From Anaerolineaceae bacterium oral taxon 439 (lineage in GTDB: Bacteria; Chloroflexota; Anaerolineae; Anaerolineales; Anaerolineaceae): a DNA stretch of 64,000 nucleotides. Below are positions 36,948 through 46,204 of the stretch, piece after piece. The stretch is taken from contig CP017039.1 of the NCBI GenBank assembly GCA_001717545.1, positions 1,426,001 to 1,490,000 on the forward strand. The letters run 5' to 3'. Position numbers and translations under genes: made by a program. Below the pieces are notes generated by a model. That model searched no databases. It worked only from the letters and a program-made list of their open reading frames with translations, and was not told the origin of the DNA. Every line of letters starts with the position of its first letter. Position 1 is the stretch's first letter.

Positions 36948-37991
36948 GTGTCTGAAAATATGAAGCTGCGAACCGGGCCGATCGCGATTTTCCTCAGCGC
37001 CGCGATCATCCTGTCGCTGGCGCTGAGCATCCTGATCGGACCGGTCCCGCTTTCTTTTCAGTCGCTCTTCTCTCTCTTCTGCGCTAAAATTTCCGGTACG
37101 CCGGTTCCTGCGGTGCTGTCGAAGGTCGACACGATCGTCTTTTCGCTTCGGCTTCCGCGGGCGGTCCTGCTGCTGCTGACCGGCGCGGCGTTGGGCTGCA
37201 GCGGGGCATCGTATCAGGGCCTTTTCCGGAATCCGCTGGCGGATCCGTTCCTGATCGGCGTTTCGTCCGGGGCGGGATTAGGCGCGGTCGTCGCGCAGTC
37301 GTTCGTCGCACGGCAGGGTTTGTTTGCGCCGTTCCTGCGGCCGGCGTTCGCGCTCCTGGGCGGAATTCTGGTCGTGACGGCGGTATTTTTTCTTGGCCGC
37401 GACTCGGCGGGCGGGGCGTACCGGACGAACCGGCTGATTTTAGCCGGAGCTGCGATGAATTCGTTCTGTTCCGCGATGATCAGTTTTGTGCTGCTGTATT
37501 TCCAGAATAACCTGCGGACGTCGATGGCCTGGATGATGGGAGGAATTACGCTTTCGGGCTGGGACCCGGTCTGCGTTCTGGTTCCGTTCGTCTCGATCGG
37601 GCTGATCGGCCAGCTCGTTTCGGCATATTCATTGAACGTTCTTCAGTTTGGCGACGATCAGGCGTCATCGCTGGGGCTGGATGCCGGCAGCGTCCAGCTG
37701 CGGACGATTTTTTTTGCGACGCTGACGACGGCTTCGGCGATTTCCTTCGCCGGGGTTATCGGCTTTGTTGGGCTGATCGTTCCGCATGTGGTTCGCCTGC
37801 TCATCGGCGCGGATTACCGAAGGATCCTGCCGCTGTCGATTCTGGGAGGAGGGTTGTTCCTGCTGATCGCGGATTTAATCGCGCGCCGGGCGTTTGCGCC
37901 GCAGGAATTTCCGGTTGGCCTGATTACGGCGCTGACTGGCGCGCCGTTTTTCTTCTGGCTTCTGTCAGCGCGGAAGGCGGATGGATCATGA
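36948..37991 (+). CDS. btuC: Cobalamin ABC transporter permease
   Basis: 347-residue FecCD-family permease with about ten membrane segments. RLPRAVLLLLTGAALGCSGA and NPLADPFLIGVSSGAGLGAV are conserved blocks, and FVGLIVPHVVRLLIG is the coupling-helix region. The start is GTG 36948; ATG 36960 is an alternative, and neither has a clear ribosome binding site. It overlaps the ATPase gene by 4 bases. Confidence 0.9.
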   Translation: MSENMKLRTGPIAIFLSAAIILSLALSILIGPVPLSFQSLFSLFCAKISGTPVPAVLSKVDTIVFSLRLPRAVLLLLTGAALGCSGASYQGLFRNPLADPFLIGVSSGAGLGAVVAQSFVARQGLFAPFLRPAFALLGGILVVTAVFFLGRDSAGGAYRTNRLILAGAAMNSFCSAMISFVLLYFQNNLRTSMAWMMGGITLSGWDPVCVLVPFVSIGLIGQLVSAYSLNVLQFGDDQASSLGLDAGSVQLRTIFFATLTTASAISFAGVIGFVGLIVPHVVRLLIGADYRRILPLSILGGGLFLLIADLIARRAFAPQEFPVGLITALTGAPFFFWLLSARKADGS

Positions 37992-38773
37992 GCCGCGGGG
38001 CGCTGCGGATCGAGCGGTTTTCGGCAGGTTACGCTTCGGAAACCCGGGCGACGGTTTCAGGCGTGAGCCTCGAAATCCGTCCTGGGGAAATTTACGGTCT
38101 GATTGGCCCGAACGGGTCTGGGAAAACGACGCTTGTCCGCGGCGTCGCCGGCAGGGCGAAAATTTTTTCCGGGTCGGTGGCGTTCGACGGACAAAACCTC
38201 GCGCAGCTTCGGGCGAGGGAAAGGGCTAAAGTCATTTCGATCGTTCCGCAGGCTTCGGGGCTTCCAGAGGGATATACGGTGTCGGAGGTCGTCGCTATGG
38301 GGCGGACCGCGTATCATAACGCGTTCGGCTGGCTCAGCCCGGAGGATCGGGAAAAAATCGAAGCGGCGTTGGAAATGACGGGACTGAACGGGCTTCGGGA
38401 CCAGCCATCGCATCGGCTTTCCGGCGGGGAACAGCAGCGCGTCCTCTTAGCGCGCGCTTTTGCGCAGGATACGCCGGTTATGATCCTGGACGAGCCGACT
38501 GCGTTCCTGGACCTGTATTATCAGGTCCGCCTGCTGGATCTTGTCCGCGCTTACAGCATGACGAAGCGGAAAGCGGTCCTGCTGATCCTGCATGACCTGA
38601 ACCTGGCGGCGCGGTACACGGATCAGATCATGATCCTTTCGCAGGGCAGGCCGGCGGCTTCGGGCGAGACGCAGCGGGTCCTTGACGCGGATCAGCTCAG
38701 CGCGATTTACCGGCTTCCGATTGAACGGATCGAGCGTGGAGACGGTTCGCCGCCGGTCCTGATCCCGAAGTAG
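37988..38773 (+). CDS. btuD: Cobalamin ABC transporter ATP-binding protein
   Basis: 261-residue ABC ATPase. Walker A is GPNGSGKTT (about 38-46), the signature is LSGGEQQRV (about 143-151) and Walker B is VMILDEPTAFLDL (about 162-174), followed by the switch histidine in ILHDLNLAARY. It energises the BtuC dimer. An ATGA overlap links it to the permease. The last gene of the operon; a short inverted repeat (38804-38828) follows, without a T-tract. Confidence 0.92.
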   Translation: MSRGALRIERFSAGYASETRATVSGVSLEIRPGEIYGLIGPNGSGKTTLVRGVAGRAKIFSGSVAFDGQNLAQLRARERAKVISIVPQASGLPEGYTVSEVVAMGRTAYHNAFGWLSPEDREKIEAALEMTGLNGLRDQPSHRLSGGEQQRVLLARAFAQDTPVMILDEPTAFLDLYYQVRLLDLVRAYSMTKRKAVLLILHDLNLAARYTDQIMILSQGRPAASGETQRVLDADQLSAIYRLPIERIERGDGSPPVLIPK

Positions 38774-38886
38774 CGTGGGCCGGCCTGGGAGATCTGGAGC
38801 GGCTTTTCAGGCGGATCTTTCCTGAAAACTCCATAAAAAATGATTAAATCGAGGCTCCCGCCTCGCTGCTGCGTTATACTGGTTTC

Positions 38887-39549
38887 ATGCAATTTAAAAC
38901 GATTTTTTTTGATATTGACGAAACGTTGTACCCGGTCGGCTCCGAATTTGTTAACGTTTTTTCGAAACGCATGGATCAGTTTATCGACGAACGTTTCGCG
39001 GCCGGCGAGCTGGGAACGGCAAAGCCGGATCGGAACCAGCTTTTTAAAAAGCACGGCGCGACCGCGAAGGGCTTAGCGCTCGAATACGGGATTGATACGT
39101 TTGATTTTATGCACTATGTCAACGATTTTCCGATCAACGAATATTTATACCCTGATCCGACGGTTCGGGAGATGATTTTACGGATCCCGATGAATCGGTA
39201 TCTGTTGACGAATGCCGATCGGTTTCATGCCAACCGTGTTCTCCGCGCGCTGAACCTGTCCGACTGCTTCGACGGTATGATCGATTCGATCGACCTGTTC
39301 CCGGAAATTAAGCCCTCGCCGTTTGCTTTTGAATTCGCGCTTCGGATTACGAAACAGGCGGATCCGAAAGAATGTATTTTTGTTGATGATAAGGATTATA
39401 ATATTTCGGCTGCGCATGAGATCGGTTTTTTTGCGGTTCAGGTCGGGCCGAAGCGGCTTTCGGAAAAAGCGGACGCACAGATCGGTCGGCTGATCGATCT
39501 GCCGAAGCTGGGACTGTATCAGGAGCGGGAGACGGCGAATCGTGATTAG
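38887..39549 (+). CDS. HAD-superfamily pyrimidine 5'-nucleotidase-like phosphatase
   Basis: 220 residues. Motif I is FFDIDETLYP (Asp9, Asp11), motif II is LLTNADRFH, and motif III/IV includes KPSPFAFEFALR and FVDDKDYNISAA. LYPVGSEFVNVFSKRMD after motif I matches the SDT1/pyrimidine 5'-nucleotidase group, which often dephosphorylates UMP or CMP; other phosphates are possible. It precedes the processing protease gene by 37 bases. Confidence 0.88.
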   Translation: MQFKTIFFDIDETLYPVGSEFVNVFSKRMDQFIDERFAAGELGTAKPDRNQLFKKHGATAKGLALEYGIDTFDFMHYVNDFPINEYLYPDPTVREMILRIPMNRYLLTNADRFHANRVLRALNLSDCFDGMIDSIDLFPEIKPSPFAFEFALRITKQADPKECIFVDDKDYNISAAHEIGFFAVQVGPKRLSEKADAQIGRLIDLPKLGLYQERETANRD

Positions 39550-39586
39550 CCTGATTCGTTACGCAATCAGAAGGTTTGGAGAAACA

Positions 39587-40945
39587 ATGAAAGATAAATC
39601 GATAAAAATAGTTGCAATAGTAGTTATTACGGTCAGTTTTTTGGCCATCGGGTTCAGTTCCGGCGTAATTATCGGTTCGTTAGTTGGGCGCGCGCCGGTG
39701 GAGGTTTCGGCGGCGGGAAGCGGCGTTCTGTCGCAGATCGATTTCAGCGAACTGAGCAATATCGGAAATGCGGACGCCGAGGCGGATGCGGAGACGACTG
39801 AGCCCGAAGAAATGGACATGGGGCCGTTTTGGGAAGCGTACGAAATCCTGAAGGAATTCTACGTGGACCAGCCGCTCGATAACGACGCGCTCGTCGAGGG
39901 GGCGATCGAGGGCATGGTTAAATCGTTAGGCGATCCGCATACGCGTTATTCCGACGCCGAAAGTTATCAGGCAGAACTTGCCTACATGGAAGGCGAAGAA
40001 TATGAAGGAATTGGCGCGTGGGTCGACTTATCCGGCGATTATGTGCGCGTGACGTCGCCGATGCACGGGAGTCCGGCCGAGGCGGCTGGACTACGTCCGC
40101 GCGATCTCGTTATCGCGATCGACGGCGAGGATCAGACTGGCGAAGATCTGAATCTTTCGCTATCGAAGATTAAGGGCCCGGAAGGAACGAAGGTTGTTCT
40201 GACAATCAAGCGCGGCGAGGAAGAACCGTTTGACGTCGAGATTATTCGCGCGCGGATGACGACGCCCATGGTGATTTGGGAGATGCGGGACGGTGATATC
40301 GCGTATATCGAACTGACGCAGTTCGGCGAATCGACCGTCGAAGAGCTGGAAAAAGCGATCGACGAGCTCCTTCCGCAGGAGCCGAAGGGGATCGTTCTCG
40401 ACTTGCGGAACAACGGCGGAGGCTATGTCGATGCCTGCGTTTCGGTCGCGGAGGAGTTTCTCCCGAAGGGGTCGCTCGTATTAATCGAGAAAAACGGCGA
40501 TGGAACGCTGGTCGATTATAAAACGCGCTTTACTGGGCAGGCGCAGGATATCCCGATGGTCGTCCTGGGAAACGATGGAACGGCTTCTGCTTCAGAAATC
40601 CTGATCGGCGCGCTGCAGTATTATCATCGCGCGATTTTCGTCGGAACGCAGACGTACGGGAAGGGCACGATGCAGATTCAACCGGAGCTTTCGAACGGCG
40701 GGGCTGTGTCGGTGACGATTGCGCGCTGGCTGACGTCGGGCGGCGATTCGATCCATGACGCGGGGATTACGCCCGATATCGTCGTCGAGCGGACGGAAGA
40801 GGATTATAAGAATGAGATCGACGCTCAATATAATAAAGCGGTTGAGCTGTTGCGGCAGGGGGTAAAGCCAGAGGATCTCGAGCCGATTCCGGCGCCTGCC
40901 GGAGGCGAAACGGACGGGCTCCCAGACGAAGGAAGCGAGCTGTAG
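39587..40945 (+). CDS. S41-family C-terminal processing protease
   Basis: 452 residues from ATG 39587 (GGAG upstream). An N-terminal signal or anchor (IVAIVVITVSFLAIGFSSGV) leads to an acidic linker, a PDZ domain (about 150-230, GAWVDLSGDYVRVTSPMHGS) and the S41 catalytic domain. The Ser/Lys dyad lies in NDGTASASEILIGAL and GTQTYGKGTMQIQ. The enzyme trims exported proteins at their C-termini. The C-terminal 40 residues are Pro/Glu-rich. A terminator follows. Confidence 0.92.
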   Translation: MKDKSIKIVAIVVITVSFLAIGFSSGVIIGSLVGRAPVEVSAAGSGVLSQIDFSELSNIGNADAEADAETTEPEEMDMGPFWEAYEILKEFYVDQPLDNDALVEGAIEGMVKSLGDPHTRYSDAESYQAELAYMEGEEYEGIGAWVDLSGDYVRVTSPMHGSPAEAAGLRPRDLVIAIDGEDQTGEDLNLSLSKIKGPEGTKVVLTIKRGEEEPFDVEIIRARMTTPMVIWEMRDGDIAYIELTQFGESTVEELEKAIDELLPQEPKGIVLDLRNNGGGYVDACVSVAEEFLPKGSLVLIEKNGDGTLVDYKTRFTGQAQDIPMVVLGNDGTASASEILIGALQYYHRAIFVGTQTYGKGTMQIQPELSNGGAVSVTIARWLTSGGDSIHDAGITPDIVVERTEEDYKNEIDAQYNKAVELLRQGVKPEDLEPIPAPAGGETDGLPDEGSEL

Positions 40946-40979
40946 CGTCTGTTGAGACTGGGCAGTGAGACCGGGCAGT

Positions 40980-41023
40980 GTAAATGCGGCCGGAGAAGCT
41001 GGCAACGACCGCATTTACCTTTT
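40980..41023 (+). terminator. Terminator after the processing protease gene
   Basis: GTAAATGCGG (40980-40989) and CCGCATTTAC (41009-41018) form a perfect 10-base stem with a 19-base loop, followed by CTTTT. Confidence 0.8.
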
Positions 41024-41138
41024 CGGTTTACATTTCATGTTGAGGCACGATTTTGTCGAAATCAGTCTTTACACTCACGATATTCTTTAGTAGAATAAAA
41101 GTGTTAAGTGCAGCGATCAAAAATGCCTGAGACCGGAT

Positions 41139-42458
41139 ATGTTTGAAAATTTAACCGAACGACTGAATACGATTTTTGCGGGACTGACGCGGCGCGGAAA
41201 GTTATCCGAGGAGGATGTTAACGCCGCAATGCGCGAGGTGCGTCTGGCTTTATTAGAAGCGGACGTGCATTATTCGGTCGTCAAAACTTTCGTGGCGTCG
41301 GTCAGGGAACGGGCGGTTGGCGTCGAGGTTTCAGCTGCGCTGAACCCGGGCCAGATGGTTATCAAGATCGTCAATGAGGAGCTGGTTAAAACGCTCGGCC
41401 CGGCGGAAAGGCTCAACCTGACGGGCGAGAAGCCGCGCGTGGTGATGTTCGTGGGGCTTCAGGGCTCCGGAAAGACGACGCATACCGCTAAGGTCGCGAA
41501 AAAACTCCGTTCGCTGGGCGAACGCGTCCTTATGGTCGCGGCCGATCCGTACCGCCCGGCGGCGGTTAAACAGCTTCAAACGTTAGGCGAGCGGATCGGC
41601 GTTGAAGTCTTCTATCAGGAGGGCGTCAAACCGCCGGAGCTTTCCAAACGCGCGATTGAATACGGCCTCAAAGGGGGCTTTTCGGTTATCCTGATCGATA
41701 CGGCGGGGCGTTCGCAGCTGGACCAGCAGCTGATGGACGAGCTGCGCGCGATTCAGAAAGCCACGAATCCGAAAGACGTTCTCCTCGTCGTGGATTCCAT
41801 GATCGGGCAGGAGGCGCTTCATGTCGCCGAAGGATTCCGCGATACAGTCTCGATTACCGGCTTGATCCTGACGAAGATGGACGGCGATTCGCGCGGCGGG
41901 GCTGCGATCTCGATTCGCTCGGTAACCGGCGTTCCGATTAAGTTTCTGGGGACCGGCGAAGGCGTCGACGCGCTCGAGGTATATGATCCCGGACGATTAT
42001 CTTCCCGAATCCTGGGAATGGGTGATATTATTGGATTAATTGAGAAGGCGGAATCCGCTTATTCGGAAAAATCCATGGAACAGGCCGGACGAATGATGTC
42101 CGGGCGGTTCACGCTCGAGGATTTCGCTGACCAGCTGCGCCAGGTTAAGAAGATGGGCCCGATTCAGCAGATTTTAGGCATGCTCCCCGGACAGTTGGGC
42201 CAGGCGGCGAAACAGATCGACCCGAAAGCCGCCGATAAGAGCCTGAAGATGACCGAGGCGATTCTCTCTTCGATGACGAAAAAAGAACGGCTCAACCCGG
42301 ATATCCTGAACGCCGGGCGGAAACGACGGATCGCGGCGGGTTCGGGAACGGAGGTTCAGGACGTCAATCGACTGCTCAAGCAGTTTCGCGAGTCGCAGAA
42401 GATGATGAAAACGTTACAAAAAACAGGTGGAAAGGGTCTTTCCAATCTGTTTCGCTGA
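41139..42458 (+). CDS. ffh: Signal recognition particle protein Ffh
   Basis: 439-residue GTPase that delivers nascent membrane proteins to FtsY. The N domain comes first. The G domain has GLQGSGKTTHTAK (about 108-120), DTAGRSQLD, TKMDGDSRGG and GTGEGVDALE. The M domain (about 300-439) is methionine-rich (EQAGRMMSGRF, QKMMKTL) for signal-peptide and 4.5S RNA binding. It leads the ffh-rpsP-khpA-rimM cluster. Confidence 0.97.
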   Translation: MFENLTERLNTIFAGLTRRGKLSEEDVNAAMREVRLALLEADVHYSVVKTFVASVRERAVGVEVSAALNPGQMVIKIVNEELVKTLGPAERLNLTGEKPRVVMFVGLQGSGKTTHTAKVAKKLRSLGERVLMVAADPYRPAAVKQLQTLGERIGVEVFYQEGVKPPELSKRAIEYGLKGGFSVILIDTAGRSQLDQQLMDELRAIQKATNPKDVLLVVDSMIGQEALHVAEGFRDTVSITGLILTKMDGDSRGGAAISIRSVTGVPIKFLGTGEGVDALEVYDPGRLSSRILGMGDIIGLIEKAESAYSEKSMEQAGRMMSGRFTLEDFADQLRQVKKMGPIQQILGMLPGQLGQAAKQIDPKAADKSLKMTEAILSSMTKKERLNPDILNAGRKRRIAAGSGTEVQDVNRLLKQFRESQKMMKTLQKTGGKGLSNLFR

Positions 42459-42583
42459 TATGTACAGCTCAGAGGCTCAGACCCTGCGTAATTCCTTCAG
42501 CGCAACCCTCGTGCTCGGGCTACAAACAGCGAATTTAGAAAGCAATAGAATAAGTTAGAAGGAAATGGAGAATTAACTCAATT

Positions 42584-42937
42584 ATGGTTCGTATTCGTTT
42601 GCGCCGCAACGGCTTAAAAGGTCAGGCTTCTTATCGGATTATTGCGGCGGATAAGGAAAGCCCGCGCGACGGTCGTTTTCTCGAGATTCTGGGCAGCTAC
42701 AACCCGCGTACGGAACCGTTCGATTTCAAAGTCAAAGAAGAACGGGTTTATCATTGGATGAAAAACGGGGCGCAGCCGAGCGAGTCCGTCGCGAAATTAT
42801 TCAAGAGCGTCGGCTTGGACGAACGCTTCGCGCGGTATAAGGCCGGAGAAGCTTTGGAAACCGTTCTCGCGGAAGCGGCGGAGTATTACGCCAACCGGAC
42901 GGTCAATCCGAAGACTCGCCAGATCAAGACCGCTTAA
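42584..42937 (+). CDS. rpsP: Small ribosomal subunit protein bS16
   Basis: 117 residues beginning MVRIRLRRNGLKGQASYRII, with AADKESPRDGRFLEILGSYNP, the standard bS16 core. A C-terminal extension of about 35 residues (YYANRTVNPKTRQIKTA) exceeds the E. coli length of 82. A GGAAATGGAG stretch lies upstream. The 125 bases before it show no feature. Confidence 0.96.
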   Translation: MVRIRLRRNGLKGQASYRIIAADKESPRDGRFLEILGSYNPRTEPFDFKVKEERVYHWMKNGAQPSESVAKLFKSVGLDERFARYKAGEALETVLAEAAEYYANRTVNPKTRQIKTA

Positions 42938-42944
42938 GTTAACA

Positions 42945-43241
42945 ATGGTATCTGAAAAGGGGGGGACATTGCAGCGAAACACATCCGGCAAAACCGATCC
43001 GACGAAATCGTTAGTTGAATATATTGCCCTTTCGCTTGTTGATGACCCGAGCAGCGTAAAAGTTACGCAGCAGCGCAGCGGGAACCGGATCCGTTTGGAG
43101 CTTCAGGTCGCGAAAGAAGATATGGGGCGGATTATTGGAAAGTCCGGCAAGGTTGCAAACTCGATTCGGGTTTTGCTGCGGGTTGCTTCGAACCGGAGCG
43201 ATCGGAACGTCACGCTCGACGTTTTGGAGCCGAATCACTGA
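42945..43241 (+). CDS. khpA: KH-domain RNA-binding protein KhpA
   Basis: 98 residues from ATG 42945. The KH domain (about 22-98) shows LVEYIALSLVDDPSSVKV and the GxxG-type loop IIGKSGKVANSIRVLL. KhpA works with KhpB in RNA binding linked to cell elongation in Firmicutes. An alternative TTG at 42969 sits just after AAGGGGGGGAC and would give a 90-residue protein closer to family length. Its place between rpsP and rimM is conserved across bacteria. Confidence 0.9.
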   Translation: MVSEKGGTLQRNTSGKTDPTKSLVEYIALSLVDDPSSVKVTQQRSGNRIRLELQVAKEDMGRIIGKSGKVANSIRVLLRVASNRSDRNVTLDVLEPNH

Positions 43242-43258
43242 GTTTCCTGAACCGGAAC

Positions 43259-43822
43259 ATGGCAGATTCACGAAACGGAACATTTGACAGGGAATCAGGC
43301 TCATCGATCAACGGTGAGCCTGAGTTTGTTTGCGTTGGGAAGATTCATCGCGCGCATGGAATTGAGGGCGAGGTCGTTTTAAACCCGATGACCGATTTCC
43401 CGGAGAGGATTCGCCGTGGAAAAATTCTTTTCGCCGGAGAGCTGAAGCGGCCGCTGACCGTTCGGACAGTCCGGCAAAAGCCACCGTACCTGCTCGTTCG
43501 ATTCAACGAACTCACGAGCTCGGAGGAAGCGAACGAATTCCGGAACCAGTTCGTCTTTGTTCCTGTCGCCGGGCTTCCGCCGCTCCCCGACGGCGAATAC
43601 TATTTTCATCAGCTGATCGGGTTGGACGCTGTAGACGAGCGGGGCGAACCGGTCGGCGTTCTCAGCGAAATTCTTGAAACCGGGGCGAACGACGTTTACG
43701 TTCTGCGTGCCGGCGATGGAAGCGAAAAGCTGATTGCCGCGATTCCGGAAAACGTACTGCGGGTCGATCTCAGCGCCCGGACGATTTGGGTCCGCGTTCC
43801 GGAAGCATATTCCGCGGAGTAA
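43259..43822 (+). CDS. rimM: Ribosome maturation factor RimM
   Basis: 187-residue 30S assembly factor that binds S19. The N-terminal beta-barrel begins VCVGKIHRAHGIEGEVVLNP (about 23-42), and the PRC-barrel domain (about 105-187) has GEYYFHQLIGLDAVDERGEP and LIAAIPENVLRVDL. The N-terminal 20 residues are a nonconserved Ser/Asn-rich extension. It follows khpA at 17 bases. No trmD follows, unlike the usual order. Confidence 0.94.
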   Translation: MADSRNGTFDRESGSSINGEPEFVCVGKIHRAHGIEGEVVLNPMTDFPERIRRGKILFAGELKRPLTVRTVRQKPPYLLVRFNELTSSEEANEFRNQFVFVPVAGLPPLPDGEYYFHQLIGLDAVDERGEPVGVLSEILETGANDVYVLRAGDGSEKLIAAIPENVLRVDLSARTIWVRVPEAYSAE

Positions 43823-43831
43823 AAAACGGGC

Positions 43832-44941
43832 GTGTTTCCTGATTTGAAATATCGGATCGCGTTTTCCCATATTCGTGGGATCGGCGCGGTTCGATTTAAG
43901 CTTTTAGCCGAACGGTTCGGTTCCTACGAGGAGGCCTGGCGAGCCGATCTTCGGGCGCTGAAAGAAGCGGGTCTTCCCGATTCGCTGGTTCAGGCCGTGC
44001 TGACGGAGCGGAAAAAGACCGATCCCGACGCGTTAGTCGCCGCGATCGAACGTAAAGGAATCAATGTTATCTGCATCGACGATCCGATGTATCCCGCGCT
44101 CTTGAAAGAGATCGCCGCCCCGCCTCCGATCTTATACGTCCGGGGCATGCGCGAGGTTTTCGCTCGGAAGGCGGTCGCGATCGTCGGTACGCGGATGATG
44201 ACCAGTTATGGGAAGGCGGTTGCGTCGGAAACTGCGAAGGCGATGGCTGAGAGCGGGGTCGTCGTCGTTTCCGGTCTGGCGCGCGGCGTCGACGGTGCGG
44301 CGCATGCGTCGGCGCTCGCTTCGAGCGGCGATACGATCGCCGTTTTAGGGTCTGGCGTCGACGTTATATATCCCGCGGATCATTCTCATTTGGCGGCCCA
44401 GATCGTTCGTCATGGCGCGCTCGTCAGCGATTACCCGCCGGGAACGCAGCCCGAACGTCAGAATTTTCCCCCACGCAATCGGATCATCTCCGGTTTGTCT
44501 GTCTGCACGATCGTTATTGAAGCCGGTGAAAAATCAGGGTCGCTGATTACCGCGCGCTTCGCCGCCGAGCAGGGACGGGAAGTTTTCGTCGTTCCTGGAA
44601 ACCTGCGTGCGCCGCAGTCGGTCGGGACCAACCGGCTGATTCGCGATGGCGCGAGATCGATGCTGTCGATTGAGGACGTCCTGAGTTACCTGGAGACGGC
44701 GTCGCCATCGGGCACGGACAGGCCGTTTTTACCCAGGCAGCAGCAGATCGCGTTTGAAGAGCCGATGGAACGGGAGATTATTGAATTAATTCAGAACGAA
44801 CCGCTGCATGTCGACGAGATCGCGCGTATTTTGAAAATTCCCAGCGGCGTTTTGGGCGCGAAAATGACGCTCCTGGAGCTTAAGGGCTTCATCGATCAGG
44901 TTGCTCCAAACGTATATCAGAAGAACTTATCGCTTTTTTGA
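43832..44941 (+). CDS. dprA: DNA-processing protein DprA
   Basis: 369 residues from GTG 43832. A SAM-like N-terminal domain leads to the Rossmann DprA core: VAIVGTRMMTSYGKAVA, GLARGVDGAAHASAL, PERQNFPPRNRIISGLS, EKSGSLITARFAAEQGREVFVVPG. A C-terminal winged helix (about 305-365) completes it. DprA loads RecA on incoming single-stranded DNA, so the cell may be naturally competent. The start has no clear Shine-Dalgarno site. Confidence 0.94.
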   Translation: MFPDLKYRIAFSHIRGIGAVRFKLLAERFGSYEEAWRADLRALKEAGLPDSLVQAVLTERKKTDPDALVAAIERKGINVICIDDPMYPALLKEIAAPPPILYVRGMREVFARKAVAIVGTRMMTSYGKAVASETAKAMAESGVVVVSGLARGVDGAAHASALASSGDTIAVLGSGVDVIYPADHSHLAAQIVRHGALVSDYPPGTQPERQNFPPRNRIISGLSVCTIVIEAGEKSGSLITARFAAEQGREVFVVPGNLRAPQSVGTNRLIRDGARSMLSIEDVLSYLETASPSGTDRPFLPRQQQIAFEEPMEREIIELIQNEPLHVDEIARILKIPSGVLGAKMTLLELKGFIDQVAPNVYQKNLSLF

Positions 44942-45070
44942 GCTGCAAGGGCCGCGCGTTCGTCCGAATTTTTATCAATTGCCTTGATTAATTTTGCGGC
45001 TCATGGCAGGATTGATCAATGTGGCTCAGATTCTGCAAGGATAGTTCAGGGACAAGGGCGAGGAGGAAGC

Positions 45071-46156
45071 ATGAATGAACATTATTATGCGATGATTTTA
45101 GCGGGCGGCGGGGGTTCGCGCTTATGGCCGTTATCACGCGGATCGAAACCGAAACAGATGCAAAAAATTGGCGGCGAGCGGAGCATGTTCCAACTGACGG
45201 TAGACCGTTTGACCGAGTCGCTTCCGATCGAGAACGTGTACGTCCTGACGACGGCGGCTCAAAGCGTCGAGCTGTCCGCGCAGGTTCCGGAAATCCCTGA
45301 AGAGAATTTTATTCTGGAATCAAAGCCGAAGGGAACGGCGAGCGTCATTGGTTTAGGCGCGGTTCATCTTATCCGCCGCGATCCTGACGCGGTTCTGGCG
45401 GTCCTGCCCTCGGATCATTTTATTAAGAACGGCAGGCTGTTTACCGAGCTGCTGGATCAGGCGTACGTCGCGGCGAAAGACCGGCATATTGTCACGATCG
45501 GGATTGAGCCGACGTTTCCCTCGACCGGGTATGGCTATATTGAAGAGGGTGATCGGCTCGATTATGACTTCCCGATTCATTCGGTCCGGCGCTTCCGCGA
45601 AAAGCCGGACGCGGCGACGGCCAGGGCTTTTTTCGACAGCGGAAAATTCTGGTGGAACGGCGGGATGTTTATCTGGACTGCGCGGCGAATCCTGGACGAA
45701 ATCGGGCTCCATTTACCCGACCTGTCGGCGAAGCTGACCGCGATCGCGGAAGCGATTGGCAGTGATGGATATGAACGATGTTTCCAGGAGAACTGGGACG
45801 CGATTACGCCGATGACAATCGATTACGGGGTTCTTGAAAAGGCCCGGGATATTGTCTTTCTTCCGGCCCGGGGATTAGGCTGGAACGATATTGGCTCCTG
45901 GGATTCGCTTTTTGACGTTTTGGACGCGGACGCGGACGGGAATATCCAGCTCGGCGGCGAGCGGCTGTCGATCGATTCGTCCGGAACGCTGACCGGGACG
46001 GACGATCCGGGAAAAATGATTGTGACGATCGGGGTAAAAGACATGATCGTATATGAAAGCGGGAACGCGATTTTAGTCTGTTCACGTGCGGAGGCACAGC
46101 GGGTTCGGCAGGCTGTCGATCAATTAAAGGCCGCAGGTAAAGCCGAGCGCCTTTAG
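45071..46156 (+). CDS. manC: Mannose-1-phosphate guanylyltransferase
   Basis: 361 residues from ATG 45071, which has GAGGAGGA upstream; an upstream in-frame ATG (44984) is not supported. The enzyme makes GDP-mannose from mannose-1-phosphate and GTP. Key blocks are ILAGGGGSRLWPLSRGSKPKQM (about 10-31), FILESKPKGTASVIGLGAV, LPSDHFI, and WNDIGSWDSLF. The isomerase domain of bifunctional ManC is absent. GDP-mannose would feed the glycan genes at the right end of the window. Confidence 0.92.
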   Translation: MNEHYYAMILAGGGGSRLWPLSRGSKPKQMQKIGGERSMFQLTVDRLTESLPIENVYVLTTAAQSVELSAQVPEIPEENFILESKPKGTASVIGLGAVHLIRRDPDAVLAVLPSDHFIKNGRLFTELLDQAYVAAKDRHIVTIGIEPTFPSTGYGYIEEGDRLDYDFPIHSVRRFREKPDAATARAFFDSGKFWWNGGMFIWTARRILDEIGLHLPDLSAKLTAIAEAIGSDGYERCFQENWDAITPMTIDYGVLEKARDIVFLPARGLGWNDIGSWDSLFDVLDADADGNIQLGGERLSIDSSGTLTGTDDPGKMIVTIGVKDMIVYESGNAILVCSRAEAQRVRQAVDQLKAAGKAERL

Positions 46157-46204
46157 GCGCGCAGTGCCTTTGGTACAAAGACGAAGAAAAACCGAGGGGT
46201 AGAG